A stretch of 64,000 bases of DNA from Phyllobacterium endophyticum (GCF_003010935.1 NZ_PGGN01000002.1:124001-188000); one strand, 5' to 3'; shown: positions 47,572 to 56,944, counted from the first letter of the stretch. Made by a program: numbers and translations. Notes: generated by a model not told the origin, from the sequence alone.

Positions 47572-47665
47572 GGTTACAATTATAGTATTGCGGTTTCAAT
47601 TGAGTCAATACATGAACAATCCTATGCAAATTTGAGCCGATCAGAACTGCATGAGGACCAATTAA

Positions 47666-47899
47666 ATGGGTACAATTGATACAATCGAAGTGGAATGCCC
47701 AGCTGACGGCCGGGAGCTTGGTGCAGGACAAGGCAGGTTGTTACGAAAAATTTCCGCTGCGTTCATGTGGTTTGGCAAGGCGATGTTGAAGCGCCGGACG
47801 CGCATGCATCTGAGCGAACTCAGCAATGATTTGCTGGACGATATCGGGGTTGACCCGTCCGCTGCGCGCCGTGAGGTCAAGCGCTTCTTCTGGGACTAG
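47666..47899 (+). CDS. DUF1127 small protein
   Basis: A 77-residue protein whose C-terminal half is the DUF1127 motif (RRTRMHLSELSNDLLDDIGVDPSAARREVKRFF). DUF1127 proteins are short Arg-rich proteins, some of which influence RNA turnover, phosphate metabolism or motility in Agrobacterium and Rhodobacter. ATG 47666. TACAAT repeats lie on both sides of the start region. It is convergent with the lipoprotein gene at 47928. Confidence 0.88.
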   Translation: MGTIDTIEVECPADGRELGAGQGRLLRKISAAFMWFGKAMLKRRTRMHLSELSNDLLDDIGVDPSAARREVKRFFWD

Positions 47900-47927
47900 C
47901 CAAGAACGCGCTTTCTTCTGGCTGAAT

Positions 47928-48344
47928 TTAACCGCTGGCGCCACAGGACGTTTGGCCGTCGGCCCACCTGCGCACGTCGCTGGCGATCCGGTTGCCGGAC
48001 GAATTGCTCATAAGCGGGCCAAATGCCTCTACCTTCGCCGGGGTGCCTTCTGCGTGGACGACCAGAAGCGGGCGTCCGCCAGGATTGCTTGCCGGAACGA
48101 CCAGGATGCGCGGGCGTCCCGAAAAGGAATTGAGCTCAGGCGCGAGACGATATGGCTTGAAGCTCTTGTCTCCCGATTTGAACCAGCAATTATTGGCGGC
48201 GATCGCCACGCGTTCCATTGTCGGCAGGGCTGCCTTCTCCGATGCGAAAGCCAGCGATCCGGGACCGGGTTTACTCTTCGTCTGACAACCGGCAAGGACG
48301 CCGAGCGAAATTATTACGGCGATTGCGATCGTCGACGTCTTCAT
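47928..48344 (-). CDS. Putative lipoprotein of unknown function
   Basis: A 138-residue product with lipoprotein signal MKTSTIAIAVIISLGVLAGC (Cys20). The mature part has a Cys in AANNCWFKSGDKSFKPYRL and ends in WADGQTSCGASG, so one disulfide is possible. No family recognised. It is upstream-isolated and convergent with DUF1127. Confidence 0.82.
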   Translation of the reverse strand: MKTSTIAIAVIISLGVLAGCQTKSKPGPGSLAFASEKAALPTMERVAIAANNCWFKSGDKSFKPYRLAPELNSFSGRPRILVVPASNPGGRPLLVVHAEGTPAKVEAFGPLMSNSSGNRIASDVRRWADGQTSCGASG

Positions 48345-48411
48345 GCGTATTTCTCCGGTTTGACAGCGGTGTCGATATCCACGCCGTGGCGTGAATATCG
48401 ACCCTTGGGGT

Positions 48412-49071
48412 TCAGGCGGACTCTAGTTCACCCTGGAATATTTTGAGGCCGTCGGTCATTTCGTACCAGACCAGCGATAGCACCGGATCCTGAACAATAA
48501 GTTGCTGGAGGGCATCGAATTTCGGATATGCATCGAGCAGGTCTTCCCGGCCAGACACAATCCGGAAATTATTGAAGACAAAGCGTGTAGGCGTCAGCCA
48601 TGCGTCAGCCAGCGTCATCTGCTCGCCCAACGCGTAGGGACCATTGCCGATGCGCTTTTCGATTTCGGTCAGGCCGATCTCCATCTGCTTGAACAACTTG
48701 CTGATACGCGCATCGTCCTTCGATTTGAGGTAAAACAACTCAAACAATTCCATCACCGGCGCCAGCACCTCCAGTTCGGCGGTGCGAGCCGTCATGCGCA
48801 CGATGGCGCGGTCTCGGGAATCCGCCGGGAGCAGCGATGGTTCAGGGAAATGCTCTTCGAGATATTCAGCGATGACCGACGCTTCGATAATGGTGAGGCC
48901 CGAACCGGTGATCAGCACGGGAATGCGATTGAAAGGCGAAACAGCGCGAAATTCTTCAGGGATCGGAAAACCCGGCGGCGGCGCGACGATCTTGATGGGA
49001 GCCTGCTTGTAGTAGGCTATGCAGCGGATGATGGAGGAATAGGGGGAGAGCGGCCGCGAGTAGAGTTTCAT
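48412..49071 (-). CDS. Glutathione S-transferase family protein
   Basis: A 219-residue GST-like protein. The N-terminal thioredoxin-like domain opens MKLYSRPLSPYSSIIR and contains FNRIPVLITGSGLTIIEASVIAEYLEEHF, with the cis-Pro and the Glu-Ala-Ser glutathione contact. A helical C-terminal domain holds LGEQMTLADAWLTP. ATG 49071 has GGAGGA upstream. The substrate is unknown. Confidence 0.88.
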   Translation of the reverse strand: MKLYSRPLSPYSSIIRCIAYYKQAPIKIVAPPPGFPIPEEFRAVSPFNRIPVLITGSGLTIIEASVIAEYLEEHFPEPSLLPADSRDRAIVRMTARTAELEVLAPVMELFELFYLKSKDDARISKLFKQMEIGLTEIEKRIGNGPYALGEQMTLADAWLTPTRFVFNNFRIVSGREDLLDAYPKFDALQQLIVQDPVLSLVWYEMTDGLKIFQGELESA

Positions 49072-49291
49072 ATCTTCTTCCTCCATTAAGCGCAGTTTTC
49101 TGTCCGCAGACACTGCTTCGGTCGAGCCTATAGCAATGCCCGCAGAGATCAAGGAAGCATCTCTTCGGGTTCGATGCGGCAATCTTGACGCTGTTTAAAT
49201 TCACGTTGCGACGAGCGAAGATGGCGCGTTTCGCGCAACGGAGCGAAACGTATCTCAAGCTGCTTGAGTACTGTGGTGGTCGGATAATTCG

Positions 49292-49840
49292 CTAGAGTCT
49301 CGACAGGAACTGCGCGAAGACCATCGAGCCTTCCGGCCATGGCCCATGACCGGATTCCGAATTCAGATGGCCGCTGTCCCCGGCGTCCACGATCATCGAG
49401 CCCCATGATGCGGCGAGTTCATCGGCGACGTCGTAGGAACAATAGTGATCGTTGCGGCTCGCGACGACGATGGACGGGAAGGTAAAGGGATCCAGCGGGT
49501 AGGGTCCAAAGGTCATCAGGTGCTTGGGCCGAATCTTCGGGTTGGAAACATCCGGCGGCGTCACCAGGAAGGCGCCTTTGACCTTGGCCCCAACCTCGGG
49601 GATCGCGTGAATGAACGTCGGCACCCCAAGCGAATGCGCCACCACGACAACAGGGCGCGTTGCCGCGTCGATGGATTTGACAACCTCGGCCACCCAGTCC
49701 TCGCGCACGGGTTTGGTCCATTCCGCCTGTTCCACGCGGCGGGCGGTGGAAAGCTTGCTTTCCCAACGGCTTTGCCAATGGTCGGGGCCGGAATTCGTAT
49801 AGCCGGGGATGATGAGAATATCGGCGTCTTTGACTTTCAT
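49292..49840 (-). CDS. RBBP9/YdeN-type alpha/beta hydrolase
   Basis: A 182-residue serine hydrolase of the RBBP9/YdeN family. The N-terminal block is ILIIPGYTNSGPDHWQSRWE, the nucleophile Ser is in VVAHSLGVP, Asp in VASRNDHYC and His in DAGDSGHLNSESG. The family pattern is complete. The substrate is unknown. ATG 49840. Confidence 0.92.
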   Translation of the reverse strand: MKVKDADILIIPGYTNSGPDHWQSRWESKLSTARRVEQAEWTKPVREDWVAEVVKSIDAATRPVVVVAHSLGVPTFIHAIPEVGAKVKGAFLVTPPDVSNPKIRPKHLMTFGPYPLDPFTFPSIVVASRNDHYCSYDVADELAASWGSMIVDAGDSGHLNSESGHGPWPEGSMVFAQFLSRL

Positions 49841-50020
49841 GGGCCGTACTTAGGAAAATTGGAGCCGGTTCGCAATATGGCGAAGCCCGGAAGCAACAGC
49901 GCCATCCAAAACGTCTCCAGTTTGGTCAAGGCTTCAATCCGTCGTTGACGCATCCGCTGAATTTTCGACCGGGCGCGAACAATGATCAAATTCGCAACGT
50001 GCCTCGACCGATCCGGGACC

Positions 50021-50371
50021 TCAGACGTTCTCCTTCTTTTTTACCGGAGTTTTCTTCGCCGGTTCGTCGCCATCGTCCGGTTTGGGTGTCAAAAGCTTTC
50101 GCAGTTCGCCGATCTTGTCTTTTACCAGTGGACGAAAGCGCGAGGCACGATATGGCATGTCGGCGGCGCCGTAACCCTCGGGTCCGTCATCATTGCCGCG
50201 ATGAATCTCCTCGACTTTGATGCCGACGAATTCGCCATCGACATAGTGCTGGTACATGCCGACCCAGCGCACGGTATAGATTTGGCCTTTTCGGATGATT
50301 TGATCGATGCTGACATTCTTGAATTTGTCGTCGATACAAACGACCTTCTGACCGACATGGAAGTCGTTCAT
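50021..50371 (-). CDS. Conserved hypothetical protein with basic tail
   Basis: A 116-residue protein beginning MNDFHVGQKVVCIDDKF, with YTVRWVGMYQ and GEFVGIKVEEIHRG, a small beta-rich fold. A Lys/Pro-rich tail (PKPDDGDEPAKKTPVKKK) follows. ATG 50371 has GAGGATA upstream and is preferred over the frame from 50449. I recognise no function. Confidence 0.75.
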   Translation of the reverse strand: MNDFHVGQKVVCIDDKFKNVSIDQIIRKGQIYTVRWVGMYQHYVDGEFVGIKVEEIHRGNDDGPEGYGAADMPYRASRFRPLVKDKIGELRKLLTPKPDDGDEPAKKTPVKKKENV

Positions 50372-50678
50372 AGCATTATCCTCGCCGCATGAGACTGGCA
50401 CACATTCAGGGCCCAAGTGAGCCCGCAATTGCCGGGGAGTCAACGACAATTGCCGATGCTACCATTCGATATCAGATCGTAAACCCACAAATCTGGGGAA
50501 AATGAGTCGAACTCTGGCGCGCACGTTCGCAACTCATCCAGCCGGAAGAAGTAAACAATTTCGCTCGGCGGGTTCACTTTTTGTGAACAAGCTGTTCGCT
50601 GCTACCGGACTTGCGCCGCGTGTGGATAAGGCCGACCTTATGCACCAACGAAGCTGATGTTTTGCGAGAGGTATGCGC

Positions 50679-51569
50679 ATGAAACTTACACGCCGTGATG
50701 TGGTAGGTGGCGCAGCGGCCTTGGCTGTAACGGCGGGAGCGGCCCGCTCGGAGATCAAGATGGACAAGATATCTTTTGCTGCGACGGCGCCGACCCACGT
50801 TTCAAAGGTTGGGATCAAGGCCAGGGACGCCGACAGCTTGTCAAAATATTATGAAACTGTCGTCGGCCTCCGCGAGATTTCCCGCAAGGGCCAAACGATC
50901 GTCCTCGGTGCGGGTGAAACGCCGCTGCTCGAGATCGAACAGGCGCCGGCCGTCCGCGCGGACGATCCGCATAGTGCCGGTCTTTACCATACGGCTTTTC
51001 TGCTGCCGGCGCGTGCCGATCTTGCCCGATGGGCCAGACGCGCGATCGACAATCGCACGCCTATAGTTGGCGCTTCTGACCATCTGGTCAGCGAGGCGAT
51101 CTATCTGACCGACCCGGAAGGCAATGGTGTCGAGATCTATGCCGACCGCCCGCACGAGAACTGGAAATGGAACGGCTCCTCCGTGCAGATGGGTACCGAG
51201 GCGCTGGATGTCGCCAGCCTTCTTTCCGAGGCCGGCAATGAGCTGCCTTTCGACATGGCGCCGGATGGCGCGATGGTAGGCCACCTCCACTTGCGTGTCG
51301 GTAGTGCCAAGGAAGCCGAGAGCTGGTGGCAGAACGAGCTTGGGTTGCAGACTGTTGCAGGCTTCGGCGGCAGCGCGGTGTTCATGTCAACCGGTGGTTA
51401 CCACCATCACGTTGCTGCCAATTCCTGGCAGAGCCGTGGAGCGGGCCGCCGCGACAATGACCGGTCGGGACTAGCTTGGGCGGAGTTCAGTTCGGCAGAC
51501 ACGAAGCACGAGCGCGAGATCGTCGACCCGTGGGGCAATGTCATTCGTATCGTGCCCTTGAAGGGTTAG
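50679..51569 (+). CDS. VOC-family dioxygenase-like protein with Tat-type leader
   Basis: A 296-residue protein with two vicinal-oxygen-chelate modules, like catechol-2,3-dioxygenase CatE of Bacillus. Metal-ligand candidates are His in THVSKVGIK, Glu in GNGVEIYAD, His in GHLHLRV and the YHHHVAANSW block. The first ~25 residues (KLTRRDVVGGAAALAVTAGAARS) look like a twin-arginine signal, unusual for this family. ATG 50679 has AGAGG 7 bases upstream. Monocistronic; the substrate is unknown. Confidence 0.85.
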   Translation: MKLTRRDVVGGAAALAVTAGAARSEIKMDKISFAATAPTHVSKVGIKARDADSLSKYYETVVGLREISRKGQTIVLGAGETPLLEIEQAPAVRADDPHSAGLYHTAFLLPARADLARWARRAIDNRTPIVGASDHLVSEAIYLTDPEGNGVEIYADRPHENWKWNGSSVQMGTEALDVASLLSEAGNELPFDMAPDGAMVGHLHLRVGSAKEAESWWQNELGLQTVAGFGGSAVFMSTGGYHHHVAANSWQSRGAGRRDNDRSGLAWAEFSSADTKHEREIVDPWGNVIRIVPLKG

Positions 51570-51574
51570 TACCC

Positions 51575-51727
51575 GCTTACCCAAGCCGGTTTACCATCCC
51601 TCCGCCACCCTCGGGCTTGACCCGAGGAGCCACGGCCGAGCATAGCTCGTTAGGCTGCCTCGCCACCTGGATAACGGGATCAAAGTTCCTCGGGTCAATC
51701 CCGACGATGACGGAGAGGTAGGTAAGC
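51575..51727. repeat. Palindromic intergenic repeat (TCGGGCTTGACCCGA type)
   Basis: Outer arms GCTTACC (51575-51581) and GGTAAGC (51721-51727) enclose further complementary blocks: ACCATCCCTCCG against CGGAGAGGT and TCGGG-TTGACCCGAGGA against TCCTCGGGTCAATCCCGA. This resembles repeats widespread in Rhizobiales. It is non-coding and lies between convergent genes. Confidence 0.75.
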
Positions 51728-51980
51728 GGAGGAGAAAACGAGTGCTCCGTACCCGCTGTTACTTCATCGAAGCCAGGTGCAAAATCGCCCGAAAATTTAT
51801 CGAACGTTCGCTCGATCTGGGGAACAGATTTACGCGAGCAGCCTGTTTGCCGTTTCACATGGGTTGATGGCTCCCGGGATCACGAACCACGCCGCTTTGG
51901 ATGCCTCTCACGCAAGAATTTGTAGTTCTTGCGCGAGAATCCCGAAATTTGGCGGCGGAAAATCAACCCCAAGCTTCAAT
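51728..51980. other. Intergenic tail after purB
   Basis: No gene is supported. A small hairpin, CGCAAGAA (51911-51918) with TTCTTGCG (51926-51933), could slow transcription leaving purB on the minus strand, but no U-run follows. Confidence 0.3.
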
Positions 51981-53297
51981 TCAGTTGTTGCCAGTTGAGC
52001 CGAACACGCGTTTGAAGATCGTATCGACATGTTTGGTGTGATAGCCAAGGTCGAACTTCTCACGGATCGTCGCTTCGGGCAGGGCGGCGCGCACATCGGC
52101 GTCGGCGAGCAGTTCTTCGAGGAAATCTGCCCCGTGTTCCCAAACCTTCATCGCATTGCGTTGGACCAGGCGGTAGGAGTCCTCTCGGGAGACGCCAGCT
52201 TGTGTCAGCGCCAAAAGGACGCGCTGCGAATGAATCAGCCCGCGAAACTTGTTCATGTTTTTCAACATGTTATCCGGGTATACCAACAACTTTTCGATGA
52301 CGCCGACCATGCGAGCCAAGGCAAAATCGAGCGTAATCGTTGCGTCAGGACCGATCATGCGCTCGACTGACGAGTGTGAAATATCGCGTTCATGCCACAG
52401 TGCGACGTTTTCCATCGCCGGCAGCGCGAAGGCGCGAACCATGCGTGCGAGGCCAGTCATGTTCTCCGTCAGCACCGGGTTGCGCTTGTGCGGCATGGCG
52501 GACGAGCCTTTCTGGCCCGGCGAAAAATACTCTTCCACCTCCAGAACCTCGGTGCGCTGCAAGTGACGGATCTCGACAGAGAGCCGCTCCACTGACGAAG
52601 CAATAACGCCCAAGGTTGCAAAATACATGGCGTGACGATCGCGCGGGATCACCTGCGTCGACACTGGTTCTGCCTGCATTCCCAATGCTTTGGCGACATG
52701 TTCTTCCACGCGTGGATCGATATTGGCGAAGGTGCCAACGGCGCCGGATATGGCGCACGTTGCAATCTCCGCGCGTGCTGCGACGAGGCGATTGCGGCAG
52801 CGTTCGAACTCCGCATAGGCTTGGGCCAGCTTGACGCCGAACGTGGTCGGCTCGGCGTGAATGCCATGGCTGCGGCCGATCGTGACCGTCTCCTTGTGCT
52901 CGAAAGCCCGCTTCTTCAGGGCTTTCAGGAGCCTTTCGAGATCGGCGAGAAGGATATCGCTCGCCCTCATCAATTGCACATTGAAGCAGGTGTCTAGCAC
53001 GTCCGACGAGGTCATCCCCTGATGGACAAAACGTGCATCCGGACCGACGATTTCGGCTAAATGTGTAAGAAAAGCAATGACATCGTGCTTTGTCTCGCGC
53101 TCGATCTCATCGATGCGATCAATATCGAAAGTGGCGGCGGCGCCCTTTTCCCATATGGTTTTGGCCGCTTCCTTCGGAATGACACCGAGTTCCGCCAAGG
53201 CGTCGCAGGCATGCGCCTCGATTTCGAACCAAATGCGGAATTTCGTCTCCGGAGACCAGATAGCGACCATTTCTGGGCGCGAATAGCGCGGGATCAT
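51981..53297 (-). CDS. purB: Adenylosuccinate lyase
   Basis: Purine enzyme acting on SAICAR and adenylosuccinate. The 438-residue product has the fumarase/aspartase superfamily signature SSAMPHKRNP, the GMTSSDVLDTC block and GRSHGIHAEPTTFG with catalytic His. ATG 53297 with GACAGGA upstream gives the family start MIPRYSRPEM. It is the last gene of a minus-strand run starting at the substrate-binding protein gene (56944). Confidence 0.97.
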   Translation of the reverse strand: MIPRYSRPEMVAIWSPETKFRIWFEIEAHACDALAELGVIPKEAAKTIWEKGAAATFDIDRIDEIERETKHDVIAFLTHLAEIVGPDARFVHQGMTSSDVLDTCFNVQLMRASDILLADLERLLKALKKRAFEHKETVTIGRSHGIHAEPTTFGVKLAQAYAEFERCRNRLVAARAEIATCAISGAVGTFANIDPRVEEHVAKALGMQAEPVSTQVIPRDRHAMYFATLGVIASSVERLSVEIRHLQRTEVLEVEEYFSPGQKGSSAMPHKRNPVLTENMTGLARMVRAFALPAMENVALWHERDISHSSVERMIGPDATITLDFALARMVGVIEKLLVYPDNMLKNMNKFRGLIHSQRVLLALTQAGVSREDSYRLVQRNAMKVWEHGADFLEELLADADVRAALPEATIREKFDLGYHTKHVDTIFKRVFGSTGNN

Positions 53298-53391
53298 GTG
53301 TTTTCCTGTCCTTTTAGGCTTCAGTGGCGGTCTATCAGAGCAAAGCCATTCACTCAACGCACCTTTTGGCTCTCTTTCTCCGCGGGTATGG

Positions 53392-54123
53392 CTATCTTTG
53401 CTTTGTAACCGCCAGCCAGCGATAGTCGGGGCCTTCAAAACCTTGGCCGCGTACAGCAATCAACACTGCTATTACTGGCTTTCCTGCCTCCGGATAAAGG
53501 GTCTGGACAGCACCGATACTATAGCCCAAAGGACAGCCGCGACTTGTCGGGACGGTCGTGTCTTCATGGAGAAGTACAGGCTGGGCGTCCGGCTTTGCTT
53601 CGACGAGGGTCAGCCGGAAGCCTTTGATTTCACCGATGTTTTTGCAGCTTTCGCTTGGCGGGACCGCAATCTCTTCAAGCTGAAGGTTCACTGGCGGATC
53701 AATCGCGGGAAAGACGAATCGCGGGTTGACCGTCACCTTGAACGGGTCGGCGGATTGTTCCGTGACCGGGTTTGACGCGACCATATCGCCGGCATTTGCC
53801 CGCAGCTCCTCGTCTGCGAGTGATGTCACGCCTTGAGCATCGCGCCCCGCTTTGTCGCGGGCGTCTTCCACTGAAGCGTTTTCATCATCGAGCCTGATCC
53901 TGACAGGAGTTTTGGCCAGATATTTGTCGGTTGCCGTGTCGATATAAAACCGGTTGGCATATGGGAAGCCGGAGCCGTCCTGGACTCCATACTCCTCGAA
54001 CGCGAACACGCTGCCATCCTTGGAAAAGCCAATGATATCAAGTCTGGCGGCGTCTCCAGCGGACGCAACCGCCGGAAAAAACGCGATGAACGTGGCAAGA
54101 AGGGTGCGGCGTATTTTCATCAT
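53392..54123 (-). CDS. DUF2259 secreted protein
   Basis: A 243-residue exported protein with signal peptide (about 1-22, cleavage after ASA) and the DUF2259 pattern: [40 protein letters not shown], then a Cys in [15 protein letters not shown] and [10 protein letters not shown] (possible disulfide), ending in YRWLAVT. The start ATG overlaps the rpe stop (ATGA). The function is unknown. Confidence 0.88.
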   Translation of the reverse strand: MMKIRRTLLATFIAFFPAVASAGDAARLDIIGFSKDGSVFAFEEYGVQDGSGFPYANRFYIDTATDKYLAKTPVRIRLDDENASVEDARDKAGRDAQGVTSLADEELRANAGDMVASNPVTEQSADPFKVTVNPRFVFPAIDPPVNLQLEEIAVPPSESCKNIGEIKGFRLTLVEAKPDAQPVLLHEDTTVPTSRGCPLGYSIGAVQTLYPEAGKPVIAVLIAVRGQGFEGPDYRWLAVTKQR

Positions 54124-54794
54124 GATCCCTTCTGGATTGAACTGCGGATCAAGTCGATATTGGCTTTGTAGGCAGCTTCCGTCCCGCCCTTGTAAACGGC
54201 CGAACCGGCTACCAGGGCATTCGCCCCGGCGGCTACGGCCAATGGCGCCGTTTCTGCCGTGATACCTCCATCGACCTCGAGATCGATCGGTCTGTCGCCG
54301 ATCATGGCCTTGATATTCTTTATCTTTTTCAAGCTTTCTTCGATGAATTTCTGTCCGCCGAAACCAGGGTTAACGGTCATGACGAGCACGAGGTCAACGT
54401 CGTTCAACACATATTCGATAGCCGATTCCGGCGTGGCGGGATTGATGGCGACGCCGGACTTCTTGCCGAGTGTCCGAATGGCCTGGAGCGAGCGGTGCAG
54501 GTGCGGTCCGGCTTCTGCGTGGATCGTAATGATGTCCGCACCTGCCTTGGCGAAAGCCTCAAGATAGGGATCGCACGGCGAAATCATCAAATGCGTGTCG
54601 AAAACCGCGTCCGTCAGCGGCCGGATGGATCTTACAACTTCCGGACCAAACGTGATGTTGGGGACAAAATGCCCGTCCATCACATCGATGTGGATCCAGT
54701 CTGCTCCTGCCTGCAACACCGCGTTTACTTCCGAGCCAAGCTTTGAGAAGTCGGAGGCCAGGATGGAAGGGGAAATGACGAGCGGTCTGCTCAT
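54120..54794 (-). CDS. rpe: Ribulose-phosphate 3-epimerase
   Basis: TIM-barrel epimerase linking ribulose 5-P and xylulose 5-P. The 224-residue product has [14 protein letters not shown], the metal ligand blocks [15 protein letters not shown] and [20 protein letters not shown] and LEVDGGI. The length is normal. It overlaps the DUF2259 gene by 4 bases and follows the P1 peptidase gene by 69 bases. Confidence 0.96.
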   Translation of the reverse strand: MSRPLVISPSILASDFSKLGSEVNAVLQAGADWIHIDVMDGHFVPNITFGPEVVRSIRPLTDAVFDTHLMISPCDPYLEAFAKAGADIITIHAEAGPHLHRSLQAIRTLGKKSGVAINPATPESAIEYVLNDVDLVLVMTVNPGFGGQKFIEESLKKIKNIKAMIGDRPIDLEVDGGITAETAPLAVAAGANALVAGSAVYKGGTEAAYKANIDLIRSSIQKGS

Positions 54795-54863
54795 ATACTG
54801 TCTCCGGTAGAAAGTTGTAGGCGCCGGTTATCATGCGCGCCAGTATCGCACAATGGAAACTGT

Positions 54864-55868
54864 TCAGCGGAGCGAACTCCAGACCGGGACAGCATCATTG
54901 TCAGCGGGCGCGGCGGCATGGACACCTCGTGCAACGGCGCGCGCCATCGTGGAGGCAGCCGTGGCGCAAAGGTCAATAAATTCAGTCAGTTCAGGGACTT
55001 TGCCGCTAGAGCCAGTCGCGATAGCGAAAACGAGGTCGCCGTCAAAGGGCGTGTGCGCGGGCCAGATCGCCCGGGCGTAACCATCGTGAGCGGCGATCGC
55101 GAGGCGCTTCGTCTGAGCCTTGGTGAGTATCAGGTCAGTCGCGATAACCCCGATGGTCGTGTTGGCGTCACGCTCTGGATCGCTGAATTTCGTCTTCACC
55201 TTAACGGCATCGTGGGGGAGAGGCTGCGGTAGACCAAGCCCGCCGAACTCATCGCCGATTTCAAAGGGTGCAGCCCAGAAATGCCGGCTTTGTCCAACCG
55301 TTACCATGCCGAGAGCATTAACTGCGACGAGTGCGCCGATGATCGCTCCACTTTGCAGCAAGGCCGAAGCGGAGCCGAGCCCTCCCTTCAGTCCATTGAC
55401 AGTCGCGCCTGTACCAGCACCCGCCGTTCCAAGGCTGAAATCGCTCGATGCCGAATGCGCGGCTTCATAGCCAAGCTCACGATAGGGCGGATAGCGGCCC
55501 CAATTCTTGTCGCCGCCGTTCAGCATGTCGAAGAGAACGGCCCCTGGAACGATCGGTATCCGCTGTGTTCCAACCGCAAAACCGACGCCCATTTCCCGAA
55601 GTGCGGCCTGGACGCCAGACCCTGAATCCAGGCCGAACGCCGATCCACCCGACAATACCAGCGCGTTGATCGCTTCGACCGTGTTGTGGGGCTCAAGAAG
55701 GTCCGTTTCGCGCGTACCTGGCGCGCCGCCCAGAACCTGGACTGCTGCGGTTGCCGGATTTTCGCATAAAATGACGGTACAGCCGGACTTGAGTTTGCTG
55801 TCGGAAGCGTTTCCTATGCTGACTCCCGGGACATCGGTTATGAGATTGCGCGGGCCCGCCTTCACCAT
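54864..55868 (-). CDS. P1 (S58) family peptidase/amidohydrolase
   Basis: A 334-residue Ntn-hydrolase of the DmpA/NylC family, which self-cleaves to free a nucleophilic Thr. The cleavage site is visible as Asn236/Thr237 in RDANTTIGVIATD. NLITDVPGVSIGN, LSGGSAFGLDSGSGVQAAL and AGAGTGATVNG are family blocks. Known members are D-aminopeptidases, beta-peptidases or 6-aminohexanoate-oligomer hydrolases. Its ATG overlaps the stop of the substrate-binding protein gene (TGATG), indicating coupling. There is no signal peptide, so it is cytosolic. Confidence 0.92.
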   Translation of the reverse strand: MVKAGPRNLITDVPGVSIGNASDSKLKSGCTVILCENPATAAVQVLGGAPGTRETDLLEPHNTVEAINALVLSGGSAFGLDSGSGVQAALREMGVGFAVGTQRIPIVPGAVLFDMLNGGDKNWGRYPPYRELGYEAAHSASSDFSLGTAGAGTGATVNGLKGGLGSASALLQSGAIIGALVAVNALGMVTVGQSRHFWAAPFEIGDEFGGLGLPQPLPHDAVKVKTKFSDPERDANTTIGVIATDLILTKAQTKRLAIAAHDGYARAIWPAHTPFDGDLVFAIATGSSGKVPELTEFIDLCATAASTMARAVARGVHAAAPADNDAVPVWSSLR

Positions 55869-56944
55869 CAGTTGGTCTCCAGAACGAACTGCTTTCCGTC
55901 AAATTTCTGCAAGCGATAGGTATCGGCGATGCGCTGGCCTCTAGCATCGAACTGGATCGTGCCGAGTGCGCTTTCGAAGACATTCTTGCGAAGAACATCT
56001 TCCAGGGTTCCGGCTTGCGATTGCGCGCTTGCCAGCGCTTGCATGGCTACTTCGATCGCAGCATAAGCCGGTATCGTATAGCCTTCAGGAACCTTTCCGG
56101 CCAATTCGATTGCATTACGGGCATTGCGTGCGCTTTCTAGCGTCTGCGGCTCGCGTGGCGCTATCATCAATGTGCCCACGACAAGCTCGTCTCCTGCGGC
56201 GGCAAGAGCCTCGCCGCTGGCAATGACAAGGGGATAGTTTAGCGCGATGGCGCTGCGGCCGATGGCTGCAACATCGTCCCGCTCGCCGCCGACAAAGACC
56301 TGTGTGGCGCCTGCACGCCTCAGACGACCGACCAAAGCATTTTGATTGTCGAGCCCGGGACGATAAGTGTCGGCGAAGACCGGCTTCAGGCCTTTTTCCT
56401 CGAGACGTGCCCGCACGCCTGCCGCAAGCTCACGTCCGAAAATTGTGCCATCATCGATGATGGCGAAAGGCTGCGTACGCCAGAGCCCCGCGAGGATATC
56501 GCCGGTTTCATTGGCTTCGTTGCGATCAGACGGCGCGATCCTGAAGACAGCATAAGCTTGATCGGCGCGCAGTTCTGCCAGTGTTTGCGACCGTATCGCA
56601 GGCGTGATGACCGGGATGCCCTTCTGGTTGAGGATGGGCAGAGCTGCCTCAAGGGATTCAGCACAGAGAAAGCCAACGACAAGCAGGACGTTCGCCTGGA
56701 CCAACTGCTTGGCCGCCGCCTCGCCGCCTGCAGCATTGCATTGATCATCAGCTGATGTGATCGACACCTGGCCATTGGCGTTGTTCGTAGCAGCCGCGAT
56801 CGTGGCGCCGTCGACCACCTGGTTTCCCAGGCGCGCAAAGGGACCTGAAAGCGGCGCGATAACACCGATGCCGTCGTTGGCATGTGCGACACTTGCAACA
56901 GCGATGCAAAGGACAGATGTGGCGGCGTGGAGGATGGGGTTCAT
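55868..56944 (-). CDS. Branched-chain amino-acid-type ABC substrate-binding protein
   Basis: A 358-residue Peripla_BP_6-type protein. The signal peptide is MNPILHAATSVLCIAVASVAHA, cleaved near residue 22. The mature protein starts GIGVIAPLSGPFARLGNQVVDGA, followed by a Cys pair region (DDQCNAAG and VGFLCAES). GIPVITPAI and AIIDDGTIFG are typical of LivK-like receptors. ATG 56944 is preferred for the signal peptide; the frame extends to 57016. No permease or ATPase genes are next to it. The 3' end overlaps the P1 peptidase gene. Confidence 0.88.
   Translation of the reverse strand: MNPILHAATSVLCIAVASVAHANDGIGVIAPLSGPFARLGNQVVDGATIAAATNNANGQVSITSADDQCNAAGGEAAAKQLVQANVLLVVGFLCAESLEAALPILNQKGIPVITPAIRSQTLAELRADQAYAVFRIAPSDRNEANETGDILAGLWRTQPFAIIDDGTIFGRELAAGVRARLEEKGLKPVFADTYRPGLDNQNALVGRLRRAGATQVFVGGERDDVAAIGRSAIALNYPLVIASGEALAAAGDELVVGTLMIAPREPQTLESARNARNAIELAGKVPEGYTIPAYAAIEVAMQALASAQSQAGTLEDVLRKNVFESALGTIQFDARGQRIADTYRLQKFDGKQFVLETN

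Noticed and set aside
46570-47679. Plus-strand frame opposite the MocR regulator
   Set aside because: Shadow of the MocR gene; the opposite strand has clear GntR and aminotransferase motifs.
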